A stretch of DNA of 64,000 nt, taken from positions 755,281 through 819,280 of the forward strand of contig NZ_FRCA01000001.1 of the NCBI RefSeq assembly GCF_900142755.1, read 5' to 3'. Of this stretch, positions 25,435-34,743 are shown one piece after another. A program made the position numbers and the translations under genes. The notes under the pieces are model-generated. The model saw only the letters and a program-made list of their open reading frames with translations. It was not told the origin of the DNA and made no database searches. The stretch's first letter is position 1; every line of letters begins with the position of its first letter. The stretch comes from Halomonas cupida (GTDB lineage Bacteria > Pseudomonadota > Gammaproteobacteria > Pseudomonadales > Halomonadaceae).

Positions 25435-26484
25435 ATGGACGACAGGTCGTCAGGTAACGAGCCGCGGGGGCGCAAGCGTCATCGTGCCGGGGGACGAGTC
25501 ACCTTGAGTGATGTGGCACGAGAAGCAGGCGTTGCGCCAATTACGGTATCGCGGGCATTGAACACTCCCCAGCGAGTATCGGATCGGGTCAGGGCGAGGA
25601 TTGATGCCGCGGTCGAGACATTGGGCTACGTGCCCAACCTGATTGCTGGGGGGTTGGCCTCTGCGGGAACCAGAGTCATTCCGGTGATCGTACCTTCGCT
25701 GTCGATTCTGACCTTTATCGAGGTCGTGCATGGCATTCAGCAGACCCTGGAAAGGGCGGGCTATCAGATGCTGCTTGCCTCCACGGATTTCGACCTTGAC
25801 CGTGAGGCTCAACTGGTCAATACGGTGCTTGGCTATTCACCTTCCGGGGTGATTCTCACCGGACTGCGCCATCGGCCGGCAGTGGGAGAGCGTCTCAGGG
25901 AGTGGGGGCGGCCTGTGGTCGAGATCATGGAGCACGGAGACAATTGCATCGACATGAGTGTAGGGGTGGACGGCCACGCTCTGGGCCGCTTCATGGCGGA
26001 TTATCTCGTTGGCAGGGGCTATCGCCGCATGCTGTTTGCCGGTTCCAACATGGAGCGGGACTATAGGGCTCGTCAGCGCTGGGAGGGCTTCCGTGACCAA
26101 CTGGCCACGCATGCACTCAAGGCAGATCTATTGGAGTACGCTGAAGCGGCCTCGTATCGAGTCGGTGTGGAGGCGCTGGATGCTGCTCTTGCGTTGCCCG
26201 AGCCTCCGGATGCCATCCACTTCTCCAATGACATCCTGGCCACAGGCGCCTTGCTGGAGGCCCAACGCAGGGGAGTGAAGGTTCCTCAGCAGATTGCCAT
26301 CACTGGCTATCTGGGCCTGGAGCTGGGGGAGTTTCTCAATCCGTCGCTGACGACTCTATCGGTGGCGAGAACACAGATGGGTGTGGAGGCCGCCTCGATG
26401 CTGCTGGCCCGACTGGATGGAGAGCAGCCGGAACCAGTGCAGCGTGATATCGGCTATGCCCTGATCGAAAGAGGCAGTGCCTGA
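25435..26484 (+). CDS. LacI-family regulator, GntR (gluconate)-like
   Basis: A 349-residue repressor: N-terminal LacI helix-turn-helix (LSDVAREAGVAPITVSRALN, then RVSD and the hinge region), followed by a periplasmic-binding-protein-like sensor domain. The sequence style (GYVPNLIAGGLASAGTRVIPVIVPSL) is that of gluconate-type GntR repressors. It is divergent from the TRAP operon and two matching operators lie in the gap, so it very likely represses the transporter and itself until the transported sugar acid is present. Confidence 0.9.
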   Translation: MDDRSSGNEPRGRKRHRAGGRVTLSDVAREAGVAPITVSRALNTPQRVSDRVRARIDAAVETLGYVPNLIAGGLASAGTRVIPVIVPSLSILTFIEVVHGIQQTLERAGYQMLLASTDFDLDREAQLVNTVLGYSPSGVILTGLRHRPAVGERLREWGRPVVEIMEHGDNCIDMSVGVDGHALGRFMADYLVGRGYRRMLFAGSNMERDYRARQRWEGFRDQLATHALKADLLEYAEAASYRVGVEALDAALALPEPPDAIHFSNDILATGALLEAQRRGVKVPQQIAITGYLGLELGEFLNPSLTTLSVARTQMGVEAASMLLARLDGEQPEPVQRDIGYALIERGSA

Positions 26485-26492
26485 TTGCCGGC

Positions 26493-26732
26493 CTACTCAG
26501 GAATCTCGCCGGGTTCTCGGTACTGTACGCCTTCTGCCTGGCGCTCCTGCTGGGTTTTTGTCTCATCCTCGGTGGGAACGCCCCACACGGTTTCCTTGCG
26601 GCCATCATCCCAGGTGTAGGTTGTACAGGCACTCAGGGTCGTGGCCATCAGAAGGGCGGCCAGGGGTAGCGCGTAGGCGCGGCGCGCCGGTTGATGAGAC
26701 GCGGTCGGACAGAAAGTGGGGTGCTGTGGCAT
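26493..26732 (-). CDS. small predicted lipoprotein
   Basis: 79 residues from the ATG at 26732. A basic N-terminus and hydrophobic stretch end in a lipobox (TTLSAC) near residue 35, followed by a short polar domain (TTYTWDDGRKETVWGVP). Probably an outer-membrane lipoprotein of unknown function. It converges with the lacI-type gene, 8 bases away. Confidence 0.65.
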   Translation of the reverse strand: MPQHPTFCPTASHQPARRAYALPLAALLMATTLSACTTYTWDDGRKETVWGVPTEDETKTQQERQAEGVQYREPGEIPE

Positions 26733-26826
26733 GGAGAGCTCTCTACTCAAGGCGATCATGACGGCGAGAGTTGATCCCTCGCGCCGTCATGATGCCGTTC
26801 TGCCCGGCTTCTGTGCAATGGGCGGT

Positions 26827-28446
26827 CTACAGATGCCCGGGGTTATGAAGCTCGCGTTGGTCGGCGGGCGGCGGACTCCACTGATACAGCCAGGTTTCGG
26901 TCAGCGGAGTACCCTCAGCGTCGCGCAGGTAGAGGCGCAGGTCGATGGGATCAGTACTGTCGTCGGGCGGAACGACATCGAACATGGCACGGTAGCCCTG
27001 AATTGCCTCCAGGGGGCGTGCGGAGGTGATCTCGATACGACCGCGACTGACCTCGATGACCGCCTCGATCTCGCCTTCGGCAGGGGGCTCTTCGAACGGG
27101 AAGGGGCCACCGCGGAAATCCACGGCGAATCGCCAGCTGAAGTACTCACGTCGTTGGCCAACCACGCCGCCCAGACCGGTGCGCGTTGCCACGCAGCGAG
27201 CCAGGCTCGGTTGCTGGGGAGGCAGGCCGTACCAGCTCAGTCGCCAGGCATAGAGGTACTCCTGGCCGGGTTGGAGCGGGTCGACGGGGTGCCAGTAGGA
27301 GACGATATTATCGAAGGTCTCATCCATGGCAGGAATCTCGACCAGGTCAACAGTGCCTTCACCCCAGTCGCCCCGCGGCTCTACCCAGACGCTCGGGCGT
27401 CGATCATAGAAGACGCCATCATCTTGATAGTGGTCAAAATCATGGTCGCGCTGCACCAGGCCGAAGCCCTTTGGCGAAGTGGTGGCAAAGGCGTTGTAGC
27501 GTAGCTGAGGCGGGTTGACCAGTGGGCGCCACAGCCACTCGTCCTCGCCACTGTGGATCGCCAGACCATCCGAGTCGTGGATCTCCGGACGCCAGTCGTA
27601 GTTGACCTCCTTATCATTCTCACCGACCAGATACATGCTGGTCAGCGGAGCCACGCCGACCCGTGAGATCTCCTGACGAGGATAGAGGGCGCTATCGATA
27701 TCCATGGTCACGCCTTCCACGTCCTTTGCAATCTCGAAGCGATAAGCACCGGTGACACTGGACGACTCTAGCAGGGCATGAACGATCACCATCGAGCGAT
27801 CATCGATCTGCTCCAGCCAGAAGCGGGTGAATACCGGGAACTCTTCTTCACTGTCCGGGGCGGCGGTATCAATAGCGAGACCGCGTGCCGACAAGCCGTA
27901 TTGCATGGACTGGCTGACCGCACGGAAATAGCTGGCGCCGAGAAAGGAGGCAATGTCGCGTTGCCAGTCGCTCTCGTGGTGGAGACGGAAGCCGGCGAAG
28001 CCCAGTCGTTCGGAGAGCTGTGAGGCGTCGAGGTCAGTCTCCTCGAGGTTGAACATCGCGGGATCATAGGCGATCTCGCGAGCTTCGCCTTCGCTGACTT
28101 GATAGATGCGTACCGGCGTGGTGAAGGTACGCCCGAGATGAAACATCTGGGCGCGGAAGGGGGATTTGCTGTCGCTCCACAGAGCATGGTCGGGGCGATA
28201 GGTAATGGCCTGGTAATCATCCCAGCTCAGCTTCTGCAACTGCTCCGGGATCTGCCCACTGTGATCCTGGTGGGGTTGTTCGGACAGGTGGCGAGCCAGG
28301 CCCTTGAGCCAGGCGTAATCGAAGGGTTTGGCGTCACCGGTGGTGATGACTCGGCCGTCCATTGCAGCCAATAGTGGTGAGATAGGCAGCAGACTGGCGC
28401 CGAGTACTGTTGCCGACTTGAGAAAATCGCGTCGTTTCATCTCCAT
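26827..28446 (-). CDS. opgD: glucan biosynthesis protein D
   Basis: 539 residues. A twin-arginine signal (KRRDFLKSATVLGASLL) at the N-terminus, then the MdoG domain (FDYAWLKGLARHLSEQP, YFRAVSQSMQYGLSARGLAI). OpgD is a periplasmic enzyme that modifies or trims osmoregulated periplasmic beta-glucans. Tat export is characteristic of OpgD as opposed to OpgG. It stands alone, with no opgH or opgG in the window. Confidence 0.93.
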   Translation of the reverse strand: MEMKRRDFLKSATVLGASLLPISPLLAAMDGRVITTGDAKPFDYAWLKGLARHLSEQPHQDHSGQIPEQLQKLSWDDYQAITYRPDHALWSDSKSPFRAQMFHLGRTFTTPVRIYQVSEGEAREIAYDPAMFNLEETDLDASQLSERLGFAGFRLHHESDWQRDIASFLGASYFRAVSQSMQYGLSARGLAIDTAAPDSEEEFPVFTRFWLEQIDDRSMVIVHALLESSSVTGAYRFEIAKDVEGVTMDIDSALYPRQEISRVGVAPLTSMYLVGENDKEVNYDWRPEIHDSDGLAIHSGEDEWLWRPLVNPPQLRYNAFATTSPKGFGLVQRDHDFDHYQDDGVFYDRRPSVWVEPRGDWGEGTVDLVEIPAMDETFDNIVSYWHPVDPLQPGQEYLYAWRLSWYGLPPQQPSLARCVATRTGLGGVVGQRREYFSWRFAVDFRGGPFPFEEPPAEGEIEAVIEVSRGRIEITSARPLEAIQGYRAMFDVVPPDDSTDPIDLRLYLRDAEGTPLTETWLYQWSPPPADQRELHNPGHL

Positions 28447-28615
28447 CGTCCTTGTGGGGGCGTTCAGATGTTCATCAGTGCGACTGCTCGTATCGGCATA
28501 GGTTCAATGCCTATCAAGATGGATATTGTTAGCGTGCTAATAAGGTGGTAGTCTGCTTCATCCTTGTGCGCTCGACGCAGTGCAGCAAGTTGAATCATTT
28601 CAAGGATGTTCCTGC

Positions 28616-29677
28616 ATGTCCCCTGATCAGCGTTTTGCGCTCCTGGTGCGAACGGCCATCGGGCTGTTCTGCGTATTGTTTGTCTATTTCCTGGTTGCCG
28701 ATATCTGGATGCCGATGACACCAGAGGCGCGGGTGATGCGCCCCGTTGTACGTGTGGCACCTCAGGTCAGCGGGCCGGTCAGCGAGATGTCGCTGCACAA
28801 CAATCAGAATGTACAGCGCGGTGAGCTGCTGTTTCGCATCGACGAGGCTCCCTTCGTACTGGCGCGCGACAAGGCGCGTCTTGAGCTCGAACAGGCTCGT
28901 CAGGACAACGCCAGTCTTGCCGCCAGCCTCGAGGCGGCGAGAGCAGAGGTCGAGGCGGCCCGAGCGCACGCCGACGAGTCCCGCCGTGAACGGGCGCGCG
29001 CCGAGAGCCTGATTTCCCGGAACAGTATCTCGCGCCAGCAATTGGATAGCCTGGTGGCGGCAGACCAGGCAGCTCAGGCAGAGCTGTTGGCCACCGAGGC
29101 CCAGGTCCGCCAACTCGAAGTGGAACTTGGTCAGGAAGGTGCTGCCAACCTGCGGTTGCGCCAGGCGCGTAATGCGCTCGCCCAGGCGGAACTGGATCTG
29201 GCCCATACCCGTATCAGAGCCGACCACGATGCGACCGTCAGCAACCTACAGCTGGAAACCGGTGACTTCGTGAGTCAAGGGCAGGCAGTATTGGCCATGG
29301 TGGTGGATTCCCTGGATCTCGTGGCCGATTTCCGAGAGAAGAGCCTGCGTCAGGTCAGCGAAGGCAATTCGGCGCTGGTGGTTTTCGATGGTATTCCCGG
29401 CAAGGTGTTTGACGCTCATGTGGTGTCGCGGGATGCCGGTGTCCAGGATGGCCAGTTGATTGCTGATGGTAGCCTCGCCGACATTCCGTCCACCGATCGC
29501 TGGGTACGAGATGCTCAACGCATTCGTATCCATCTCGAACTGGATGAAGCCTTGCCGAAAGATCTGCCGAGCGGGGCTCGGGCGACGGTTCAGTTGCTTC
29601 CCGGAGACAACTTCCTGGCGCATACCATGGGCGCCATGCAGGTGCGCTTGATGTCCTGGTTGCACTATGTCTACTGA
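28616..29677 (+). CDS. HlyD/EmrA-type membrane fusion protein
   Basis: 353 residues from the ATG at 28616, preceded by AAGGA. One N-terminal membrane segment (TAIGLFCVLFVYFLVADIWM), a biotinyl-lipoyl half motif (VRVAPQVSGPVSEMSLHNNQ), a long coiled coil rich in Ala/Glu (residues ~90-200), and the return half motif (IRADHDATVSNLQLETGDFV). It would bridge the inner membrane partner encoded directly downstream to the periplasm. The 11-base overlap with the next gene shows they act together. Confidence 0.9.
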   Translation: MSPDQRFALLVRTAIGLFCVLFVYFLVADIWMPMTPEARVMRPVVRVAPQVSGPVSEMSLHNNQNVQRGELLFRIDEAPFVLARDKARLELEQARQDNASLAASLEAARAEVEAARAHADESRRERARAESLISRNSISRQQLDSLVAADQAAQAELLATEAQVRQLEVELGQEGAANLRLRQARNALAQAELDLAHTRIRADHDATVSNLQLETGDFVSQGQAVLAMVVDSLDLVADFREKSLRQVSEGNSALVVFDGIPGKVFDAHVVSRDAGVQDGQLIADGSLADIPSTDRWVRDAQRIRIHLELDEALPKDLPSGARATVQLLPGDNFLAHTMGAMQVRLMSWLHYVY

Positions 29678-30749
29678 CCCTCGGTTATCCTCTGAGCCCC
29701 AACGGCCCAGCGCGTCACAGTCTGGCGGAACGCAGTCGCGGCTGAGCGCCAATGACCTTCGTCAGTGTCTGCGCATCGCCATTGGTGCCAGCATCGGCTT
29801 CCTGATCAGCAAGCTGATGGGCTGGAACTATGGGGTGTTCTTCACTGTGTTCCCGATGTTTCTGCTTGGCATGGTGCCAGTCATCAACATGCATGTCGTC
29901 CGCCAGTTCCTGGCCAATGCCTGCCTTAATATCGTCGAGGTCTCACTGGTGGTGGGGTTGACCCAGCATATGCCGGTGGTCATGACCGGGTTGGTATTCA
30001 TGCTGTTCCTGTGGCGCTTCTCGCTGATGGCCAGTGGGCCGCTATTCCTGTTCGGGGCCAATGGGGTGCTGACGCTGAGCATCATGCTGCACTTTGCCAG
30101 CTATCCGGACCTTGACCTGTTCGATCTGCTGGCCAGCAATACCCTGGCCAGCGTACTGGCGGTGTTGATTGCCTTCCTGATGCATGGCCTGTTGCCGGAT
30201 CGTTACCCGCGCCAACCCCCGCAACCGGTGGTCAAGTCGCGGGAACTCCGGCGCCACCAGACGCTGATCGGGGCCATCACCGCAACGTTGTCCTTCGTGG
30301 TCTTCCAGTCGCTGGATCTGCGTGACTCGCTGTCGGCCCAGATGGCGACCATCCTGATTCTCTTCGCGCTGGGTTATCACGGAGCGAGGGCCTCGGCACG
30401 CAAGAGGGCCATTGGTACGCTGCTGGGTTGTAATCTGGCTCTGGTGCTGCAGATGGTGCTGTTCACCCAGAGTGATCATCTGTTGCTGGTAATGGTCAGC
30501 TACTTCGGAGGTCTGTTGCTGTTTGCCCGCGAGCATATCCTGGAAGGTGGTGGATCCGGCGTGGGATTTGGAGGCATGACCACCCTGGGCATCCTGTTCG
30601 GCCAGTACCTCGGCCCCAATCAGGATCTGGTGCTCGATGCCCTGTATCGCTTCAGCTCGATGTGTGTGGCACTTCTTGCGACTCTGGTGGTTATGGCGGT
30701 GCTGCATCGCCTGCTGGACCGCTGGCCTGCGGTTTCCAGTCACGGGTAA
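29667..30749 (+). CDS. DUF2955 integral membrane protein (FUSC-like)
   Basis: 360 residues with about ten membrane segments in two halves, each beginning with a polar stretch (LRQCLRIAIGASIGFLISKL; ATLSFVVFQSLDLRDSLSAQ). The pattern is that of DUF2955, a relative of aromatic-acid exporter AaeB/FUSC permeases. Together with the upstream HlyD-type protein it should form a two-component efflux pump for an unknown, perhaps aromatic or antimicrobial, compound. No regulator adjoins it. Confidence 0.85.
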   Translation: MSTDPRLSSEPQRPSASQSGGTQSRLSANDLRQCLRIAIGASIGFLISKLMGWNYGVFFTVFPMFLLGMVPVINMHVVRQFLANACLNIVEVSLVVGLTQHMPVVMTGLVFMLFLWRFSLMASGPLFLFGANGVLTLSIMLHFASYPDLDLFDLLASNTLASVLAVLIAFLMHGLLPDRYPRQPPQPVVKSRELRRHQTLIGAITATLSFVVFQSLDLRDSLSAQMATILILFALGYHGARASARKRAIGTLLGCNLALVLQMVLFTQSDHLLLVMVSYFGGLLLFAREHILEGGGSGVGFGGMTTLGILFGQYLGPNQDLVLDALYRFSSMCVALLATLVVMAVLHRLLDRWPAVSSHG

Positions 30750-30918
30750 CGACCGGCCACAAGCTGGCCGGAATGGACGGGAGAGGGAGGCCGTGAGCAG
30801 GCGACAGTGGTTGCGCAATAGCTGCACAACATTGTCATCGGATGTCGCCGGTAGACCACATGGCAGGGCAGCCAGGCGTTGCTAGCATCGCTACAAACAA
30901 GCAAGCACCGGAGTCCCC

Positions 30919-31215
30919 ATGCGCCTGTTACCGATTCTTCTGAGCGCGGCCCTCATCGTCACCCTGGCGGGGTGCAGCTACCATCCTGCACGTATCCATG
31001 GGCCCCATGGCGTTATCATCGACCGTGACCATGACCGTGACTACCGGCGGTATCGCGACCATGACAAGCGCTACGATCGCGACTGGGATCGCCGTCATGG
31101 GCACTACCGCTCCGAACGCCATGGACATCGGGGTTGGGACCGTGGTCGCGGCCGTGACTGGAAGCGCGACCGTCACCGTAGTCGTGGGCATCACCGAGGC
31201 CATCATCGCCATTGA
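30919..31215 (+). CDS. Arg/Asp/His-rich small lipoprotein
   Basis: 98 residues. A lipoprotein signal (MRLLPILLSAALIVTLAGCS) puts the acylated cysteine at residue 19. The mature part is low complexity, dominated by Arg, Asp and His in RD/RH dipeptides and ending in an RSRGHHRGHHRH-type tail that could bind metal ions or polyanions. Function unknown. The stop codon lies inside copy 2 of the dispersed hairpin repeat. Confidence 0.7.
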   Translation: MRLLPILLSAALIVTLAGCSYHPARIHGPHGVIIDRDHDRDYRRYRDHDKRYDRDWDRRHGHYRSERHGHRGWDRGRGRDWKRDRHRSRGHHRGHHRH

Positions 31216-31269
31216 CCCGGCAAATTCTTGTGTTGGGTAAATGGCGGCACAGGGACGTGCCGCCGTCGG
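31211..31269. repeat. dispersed intergenic hairpin repeat, copy 2
   Basis: It matches copy 1 at 13616: ACCCGGCA, then TGTTGGGTAAATGGCGGCAC, AGGGAC loop and GTGCCGCC. Here GGCGGCAC/GTGCCGCC form a perfect 8-bp stem, while the outer ATTGACCC/GGGTAAAT pair has one mismatch. It could also serve as the terminator of the small lipoprotein gene. Confidence 0.7.
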
Positions 31270-31522
31270 CCATCAGGTCGATGCAACCCCTGTGGTGCCC
31301 TGGCGCATGCCTGAGTTGAGGCGACGTGGCTATCCTTCGAGAGAGGCGGGTAATACCTCCGACAGCATTACCCGCAGCAGCAGATTTTGATCTATCCTGG
31401 TTCAATGAGTAATACCTGAAGTGGTGGCAATGCCGCTGTGTCTCCTTGCCTGGCAGGGAGACACAGCTTGAGGCCAGAATGTGGCGTCAACCACTGCTCT
31501 TGTCTTGTTCCTGGGGATCTTC
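31216..31522. other. intergenic region with hairpins before the outer-membrane protein gene
   Basis: No gene is seen in this 307-base stretch. It contains the repeat above and two more perfect dyads: GCGGGTAAT/ATTACCCGC (31346-31375) and GCTGTGTCTCC/GGAGACACAGC (31435-31467). The latter ends 55 bases before the next start and could be a terminator or leader hairpin. Confidence 0.55.
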
Positions 31523-32731
31523 ATGAACCAGCTCGTACGCTCGACGCTGCTTGGTAGTCTGCTGTTGATCTCGCTGGCGCCTCATCTCGGTCTGGCTCAG
31601 GACACGCGGTCTGACGCCTCAACCGACAGTGTGGCAGGGACTGCCCCAGGCAATTCTTCTTCCGACTTTTCTTCCGGGACGGTACCGCCAGGACAGGCGG
31701 GCTGGCGCAGCAACTTCTTCGACGAAGTGGATGGGCAACTGGATATGTCCAACCTGCTCGCCAAGGGGGGATTTATTCCCATGCCAATCATCATTACCGA
31801 GCCCGCCGTGGATGACGGTCTGGGCATGGCGGCGTATTTCGTAGAGAACCCACCGCCAGGCTCGGATCTACCTCCGACTCGTACCATTCTTGGGGGAGCT
31901 GTGACCGGTAACGGTTCCTGGGGCGGAGGCATCATGCGTTCCGGCTCATTTGCCGGTGGGCGCTGGCTCTATGATGTTGCCGCTGCCACGGGGTTGGCCG
32001 TGCTCGACTTCCACCCCGGCAACCGGGATCTGGCGCTGCGTTACAACAACGATATCGATTACATCGGTGTGAAGACCCGCTACCGTTTCGGCGATAGTGG
32101 CTTCTCGCTGGGGCCTTCGCTGCGCTGGCGACGCAATGACATCAATCTGGATACCGAGGACCAGTTTCCGCGTATAGAGGAACTGGCCGAGCGCAAGATC
32201 GAACTTGTCTCTCTGGGTGTGGCGGGGCACTTCGACAATCGGGACAACCCTCTCACGCCCACTCGTGGACTCAATGTGGTTGCCGAGTTCCAGCGTTTCG
32301 ACGAAGCCATCGGCAGCGATGCCGACTTCAATACCGCCTCGCTGTTCGGCGCCTGGTTCCACTCCCGGGACCAGTGGACATTCGCTGCCATGGCGGATGC
32401 TCAAGTGGCCTCGGAGGATGCTCCGTTCTTCATGCAGCCGGATATCAATATCCGTGGCCTGGCACGCAATCGCTACACCGGCGACGAGGTATTGTCCTCG
32501 GAAATCGAAATCAGAAGGCAGCTCACGCCTCGCTGGGCAGCAGTCGGCTTCGGAGGTTATGGCCGTGCCTTCGGCAATGACGACGCGGATGCTGCTACCT
32601 GGGGCGGTGGAGTGCGCTATCGTATTGCCCGCAAGCTGGGGCTGGATGTCGGGCTTGATTACGCTGTGGGGCCGGAGGAGGAAGTGGCCTACATCCAGTT
32701 CGGTCATGCCTGGGGCATGCAGATGGACTAA
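31523..32731 (+). CDS. outer-membrane beta-barrel protein, BamA/TamA-like surface antigen
   Basis: 402 residues from the ATG at 31523, preceded by GGGGA, with a Sec signal peptide (LLGSLLLISLAPHLGLAQ). The C-terminal two-thirds alternate short polar and aromatic strands as in Omp85-type barrels (GPSLRWRRNDINLDTEDQFP, NPLTPTRGLNVVAEFQRFD, WTFAAMADAQ, the RGLARNRYTG motif and the terminal QFGHAW strand). No POTRA domains are seen before the barrel, so it is shorter than BamA or TamA. Function unknown; surface antigen D15-like. Confidence 0.75.
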   Translation: MNQLVRSTLLGSLLLISLAPHLGLAQDTRSDASTDSVAGTAPGNSSSDFSSGTVPPGQAGWRSNFFDEVDGQLDMSNLLAKGGFIPMPIIITEPAVDDGLGMAAYFVENPPPGSDLPPTRTILGGAVTGNGSWGGGIMRSGSFAGGRWLYDVAAATGLAVLDFHPGNRDLALRYNNDIDYIGVKTRYRFGDSGFSLGPSLRWRRNDINLDTEDQFPRIEELAERKIELVSLGVAGHFDNRDNPLTPTRGLNVVAEFQRFDEAIGSDADFNTASLFGAWFHSRDQWTFAAMADAQVASEDAPFFMQPDINIRGLARNRYTGDEVLSSEIEIRRQLTPRWAAVGFGGYGRAFGNDDADAATWGGGVRYRIARKLGLDVGLDYAVGPEEEVAYIQFGHAWGMQMD

Positions 32732-32880
32732 TTGCTGTTCAATACCGTATGGCATGCAGATGCTCTTTGGAGGCTCCCGCTGCTGTTCAACACATGCATG
32801 GCATGCAGCACAGGCGGGTGCTATCGCGTATCATATCGGCCCCGTCCCGGTCTTGTTGTCCAGAACTCAGGCGTCGTGCA

Positions 32881-33186
32881 ATGCATAACCTCTATATCCC
32901 CGTGGTACTGATTCTTCTCTCCATTGCGGCATTGTTCGGCTATGAGTACATGGCTGATAGCCATGTTGACGACGATATCCAACAGGCCATCAGCGCTGCC
33001 CTCGGCACCCCGAGCCAGATGACGTTGCTTGACCTGAGAGAGGTCAATACAGGCTATGGCGTCTGCGGCAGCTATCGGTTGGCCAGTGGGCAGGACGAGG
33101 TTGCGCCGTTCTTCTACAGCAAGGTGGATGACAATGCGGAGCTGGATGCCGAGTCGCGTCGCTATCGCATGAACTGTGGGGAGTGA
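32881..33186 (+). CDS. small membrane-anchored protein, unknown
   Basis: 101 residues. An N-terminal anchor (LYIPVVLILLSIAALFGYEY) precedes a periplasmic domain with two cysteines (one in GVCGSYR, one in MNCGE) that may form a disulfide. No family recognised. The in-frame extension to 32749 is not supported. Confidence 0.6.
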   Translation: MHNLYIPVVLILLSIAALFGYEYMADSHVDDDIQQAISAALGTPSQMTLLDLREVNTGYGVCGSYRLASGQDEVAPFFYSKVDDNAELDAESRRYRMNCGE

Positions 33187-33231
33187 AGGGCAGAATAGGG
33201 CAGCCGGTGGGTCGGACTGCCGCTGACTCCT

Positions 33232-33287
33232 TCACTCATGCTCGAGAATGTTGAGCAGCTTGCCGAATGGATCGCGGACGTAGAACC
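33232..33287 (-). pseudogene. orphan 3' end of the VOC gene; left copy of a 56-bp direct repeat
   Basis: These 56 bases are identical to 41096-41151, the last 18 codons plus stop of the VOC-family gene, in the same orientation. No VOC coding sequence continues upstream of this copy: base 33288 onward becomes the tail of the amidase locus. It looks like a duplicated target end created when the intervening 7.8-kb block arrived. Confidence 0.9.
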
Positions 33288-33301
33288 TGGCAAGAGTGAA
33301 A

Positions 33302-34711
33302 TCACTGGACCACCCGAGCTTCTGGTTCTCCCAGAATGGCGGAGCCGTTGCCCAGCAGATGCTCGATACTGATTCCCATGGCAAGTAGGCGGGATTCCTG
33401 CATCGGACCGGCCATGACCTGCAGTCCGACCGGCATGTTCTCGGCATCTCGTCCCACCGGCAGGGTGAGGGCGCAGAGTCCCATGAAGTTGGCAATCATG
33501 GTGTTCTTCAACGCGGTCATATTGGCTTTGGCGTAGGCTCCCGCCGGCTCCAGACTGGTCAGTGCCGGTGGCGTAATGGCCACGGTCGGAGTCAGGACAG
33601 CATCCACGTGACGCAGTGCCTCGCAGGCATCGGTCGATAGTGCCGTGATCAACCTGCGACGGCGTATATATTCCGGGGCTGGCATCTGGTCAGCGACTCT
33701 GACGCGTGCTGCAACATTGGCATCGAGACGATCCACAGTGTCGGGAAGTTCGCTATTGAGGAACTCGGCCAGTTCCGCCGCAGCGAGCCCCCCTTCCTGA
33801 AATAGGGTCAGTGCCTCCCCGGTTCGGGGGATGTCGAGGGGCACCAGGCGGACTCCTGCGGCTTCCAACTGCCGGATAGCCTGTTGCACCGCTTCTGCAA
33901 CGCCGGGACTGCAGTCATCCCAGAAATAACTATCGGGTACGCCAAGGGTGAGCGATGCGAGTGGTGGTGGCGAAAGCACTCTGTCCTCGTGGCCGGTCAG
34001 CCCCTGATCGAGGGCGTCGAAGGCGAACGCCAGATCGTCGACACAACGTGCCAACAGGCCCGGGGTATCCAGAGTGCTGGAGAGCGGTACGATACCGGCG
34101 GTGGGCCAGCGTCCTGCGGTGGTTTTCAGACCGGCAACACCGGTCATGGCAGCAGGTATTCGTACAGAGCCTGCGGTATCTGTGCCCAGCGCCAGGCTGG
34201 CTGTACCACCGATGAGTGAAACGCCTGCCCCGGAGCTGGAACCTCCTGGCGTGCGATGTACCGCAGTATCCCACGGGTTTCTCGGCGTACCCCAATGTGC
34301 ATTGGTGCCGAGGCCGCCGAAAGCAAACTCCACGGTATGCGTCTTGCCCATGATACTGGGTAGCTGTGCCAGCAACTGGCGGATCAGAGGGCCCGAGTGT
34401 TCCCATGGCTGGCCGAGACGTCTGGATGATCCTGCGAAGGTAGGAAGCCCGCTGACCGCATAGATGTCCTTGATGGACACGGCCATCCCCATCAGTGGTC
34501 CGGTATCCGCGCCCTGGGTCAGCAACTCATCCACGCTCCGTGCCTGGACCATGGCCGCATCGCCATTCCAGGTCCGGTAGGCATGATCATGGTGACCTCG
34601 ATACTGCCAGGCGGTCATGGCCGTCTCGACCAGTTGCACAGCATGTAATTGCCCGTTGCGCAGTTGCTGATATTGGGTGCGTAATGGTAGTGCAATGGGG
34701 GAGGCTGTCAT
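33302..34711 (-). CDS. amidase-signature family amidase
   Basis: 469 residues from the ATG at 34711, preceded by AAGGAG. The Ser-cisSer-Lys triad is visible: lysine in GMAVSIKDIYAV, serines in PGGSSSGAGVSLI and TDTAGSVRIPA. Such enzymes hydrolyse amides to acids and ammonia; relatives include GatA-like and allophanate/ureide hydrolases. It is the distal gene of a strand-wise cluster with an M20 amidohydrolase, a TRAP transporter and an asparaginase, so the imported substrate probably contains an amide. Confidence 0.88.
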   Translation of the reverse strand: MTASPIALPLRTQYQQLRNGQLHAVQLVETAMTAWQYRGHHDHAYRTWNGDAAMVQARSVDELLTQGADTGPLMGMAVSIKDIYAVSGLPTFAGSSRRLGQPWEHSGPLIRQLLAQLPSIMGKTHTVEFAFGGLGTNAHWGTPRNPWDTAVHRTPGGSSSGAGVSLIGGTASLALGTDTAGSVRIPAAMTGVAGLKTTAGRWPTAGIVPLSSTLDTPGLLARCVDDLAFAFDALDQGLTGHEDRVLSPPPLASLTLGVPDSYFWDDCSPGVAEAVQQAIRQLEAAGVRLVPLDIPRTGEALTLFQEGGLAAAELAEFLNSELPDTVDRLDANVAARVRVADQMPAPEYIRRRRLITALSTDACEALRHVDAVLTPTVAITPPALTSLEPAGAYAKANMTALKNTMIANFMGLCALTLPVGRDAENMPVGLQVMAGPMQESRLLAMGISIEHLLGNGSAILGEPEARVVQ

Positions 34712-34743
34712 GGGAAATGGCTCCTTGCAGGATTCCATGTGAT

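Noticed and set aside
33232..33495. An 87-codon minus-strand gene ending with the VOC tail
   Set aside because: Only the last 18 codons match a protein family; the rest is an alternative frame of the amidase gene. It is a chance fusion to the duplicated 3' end.
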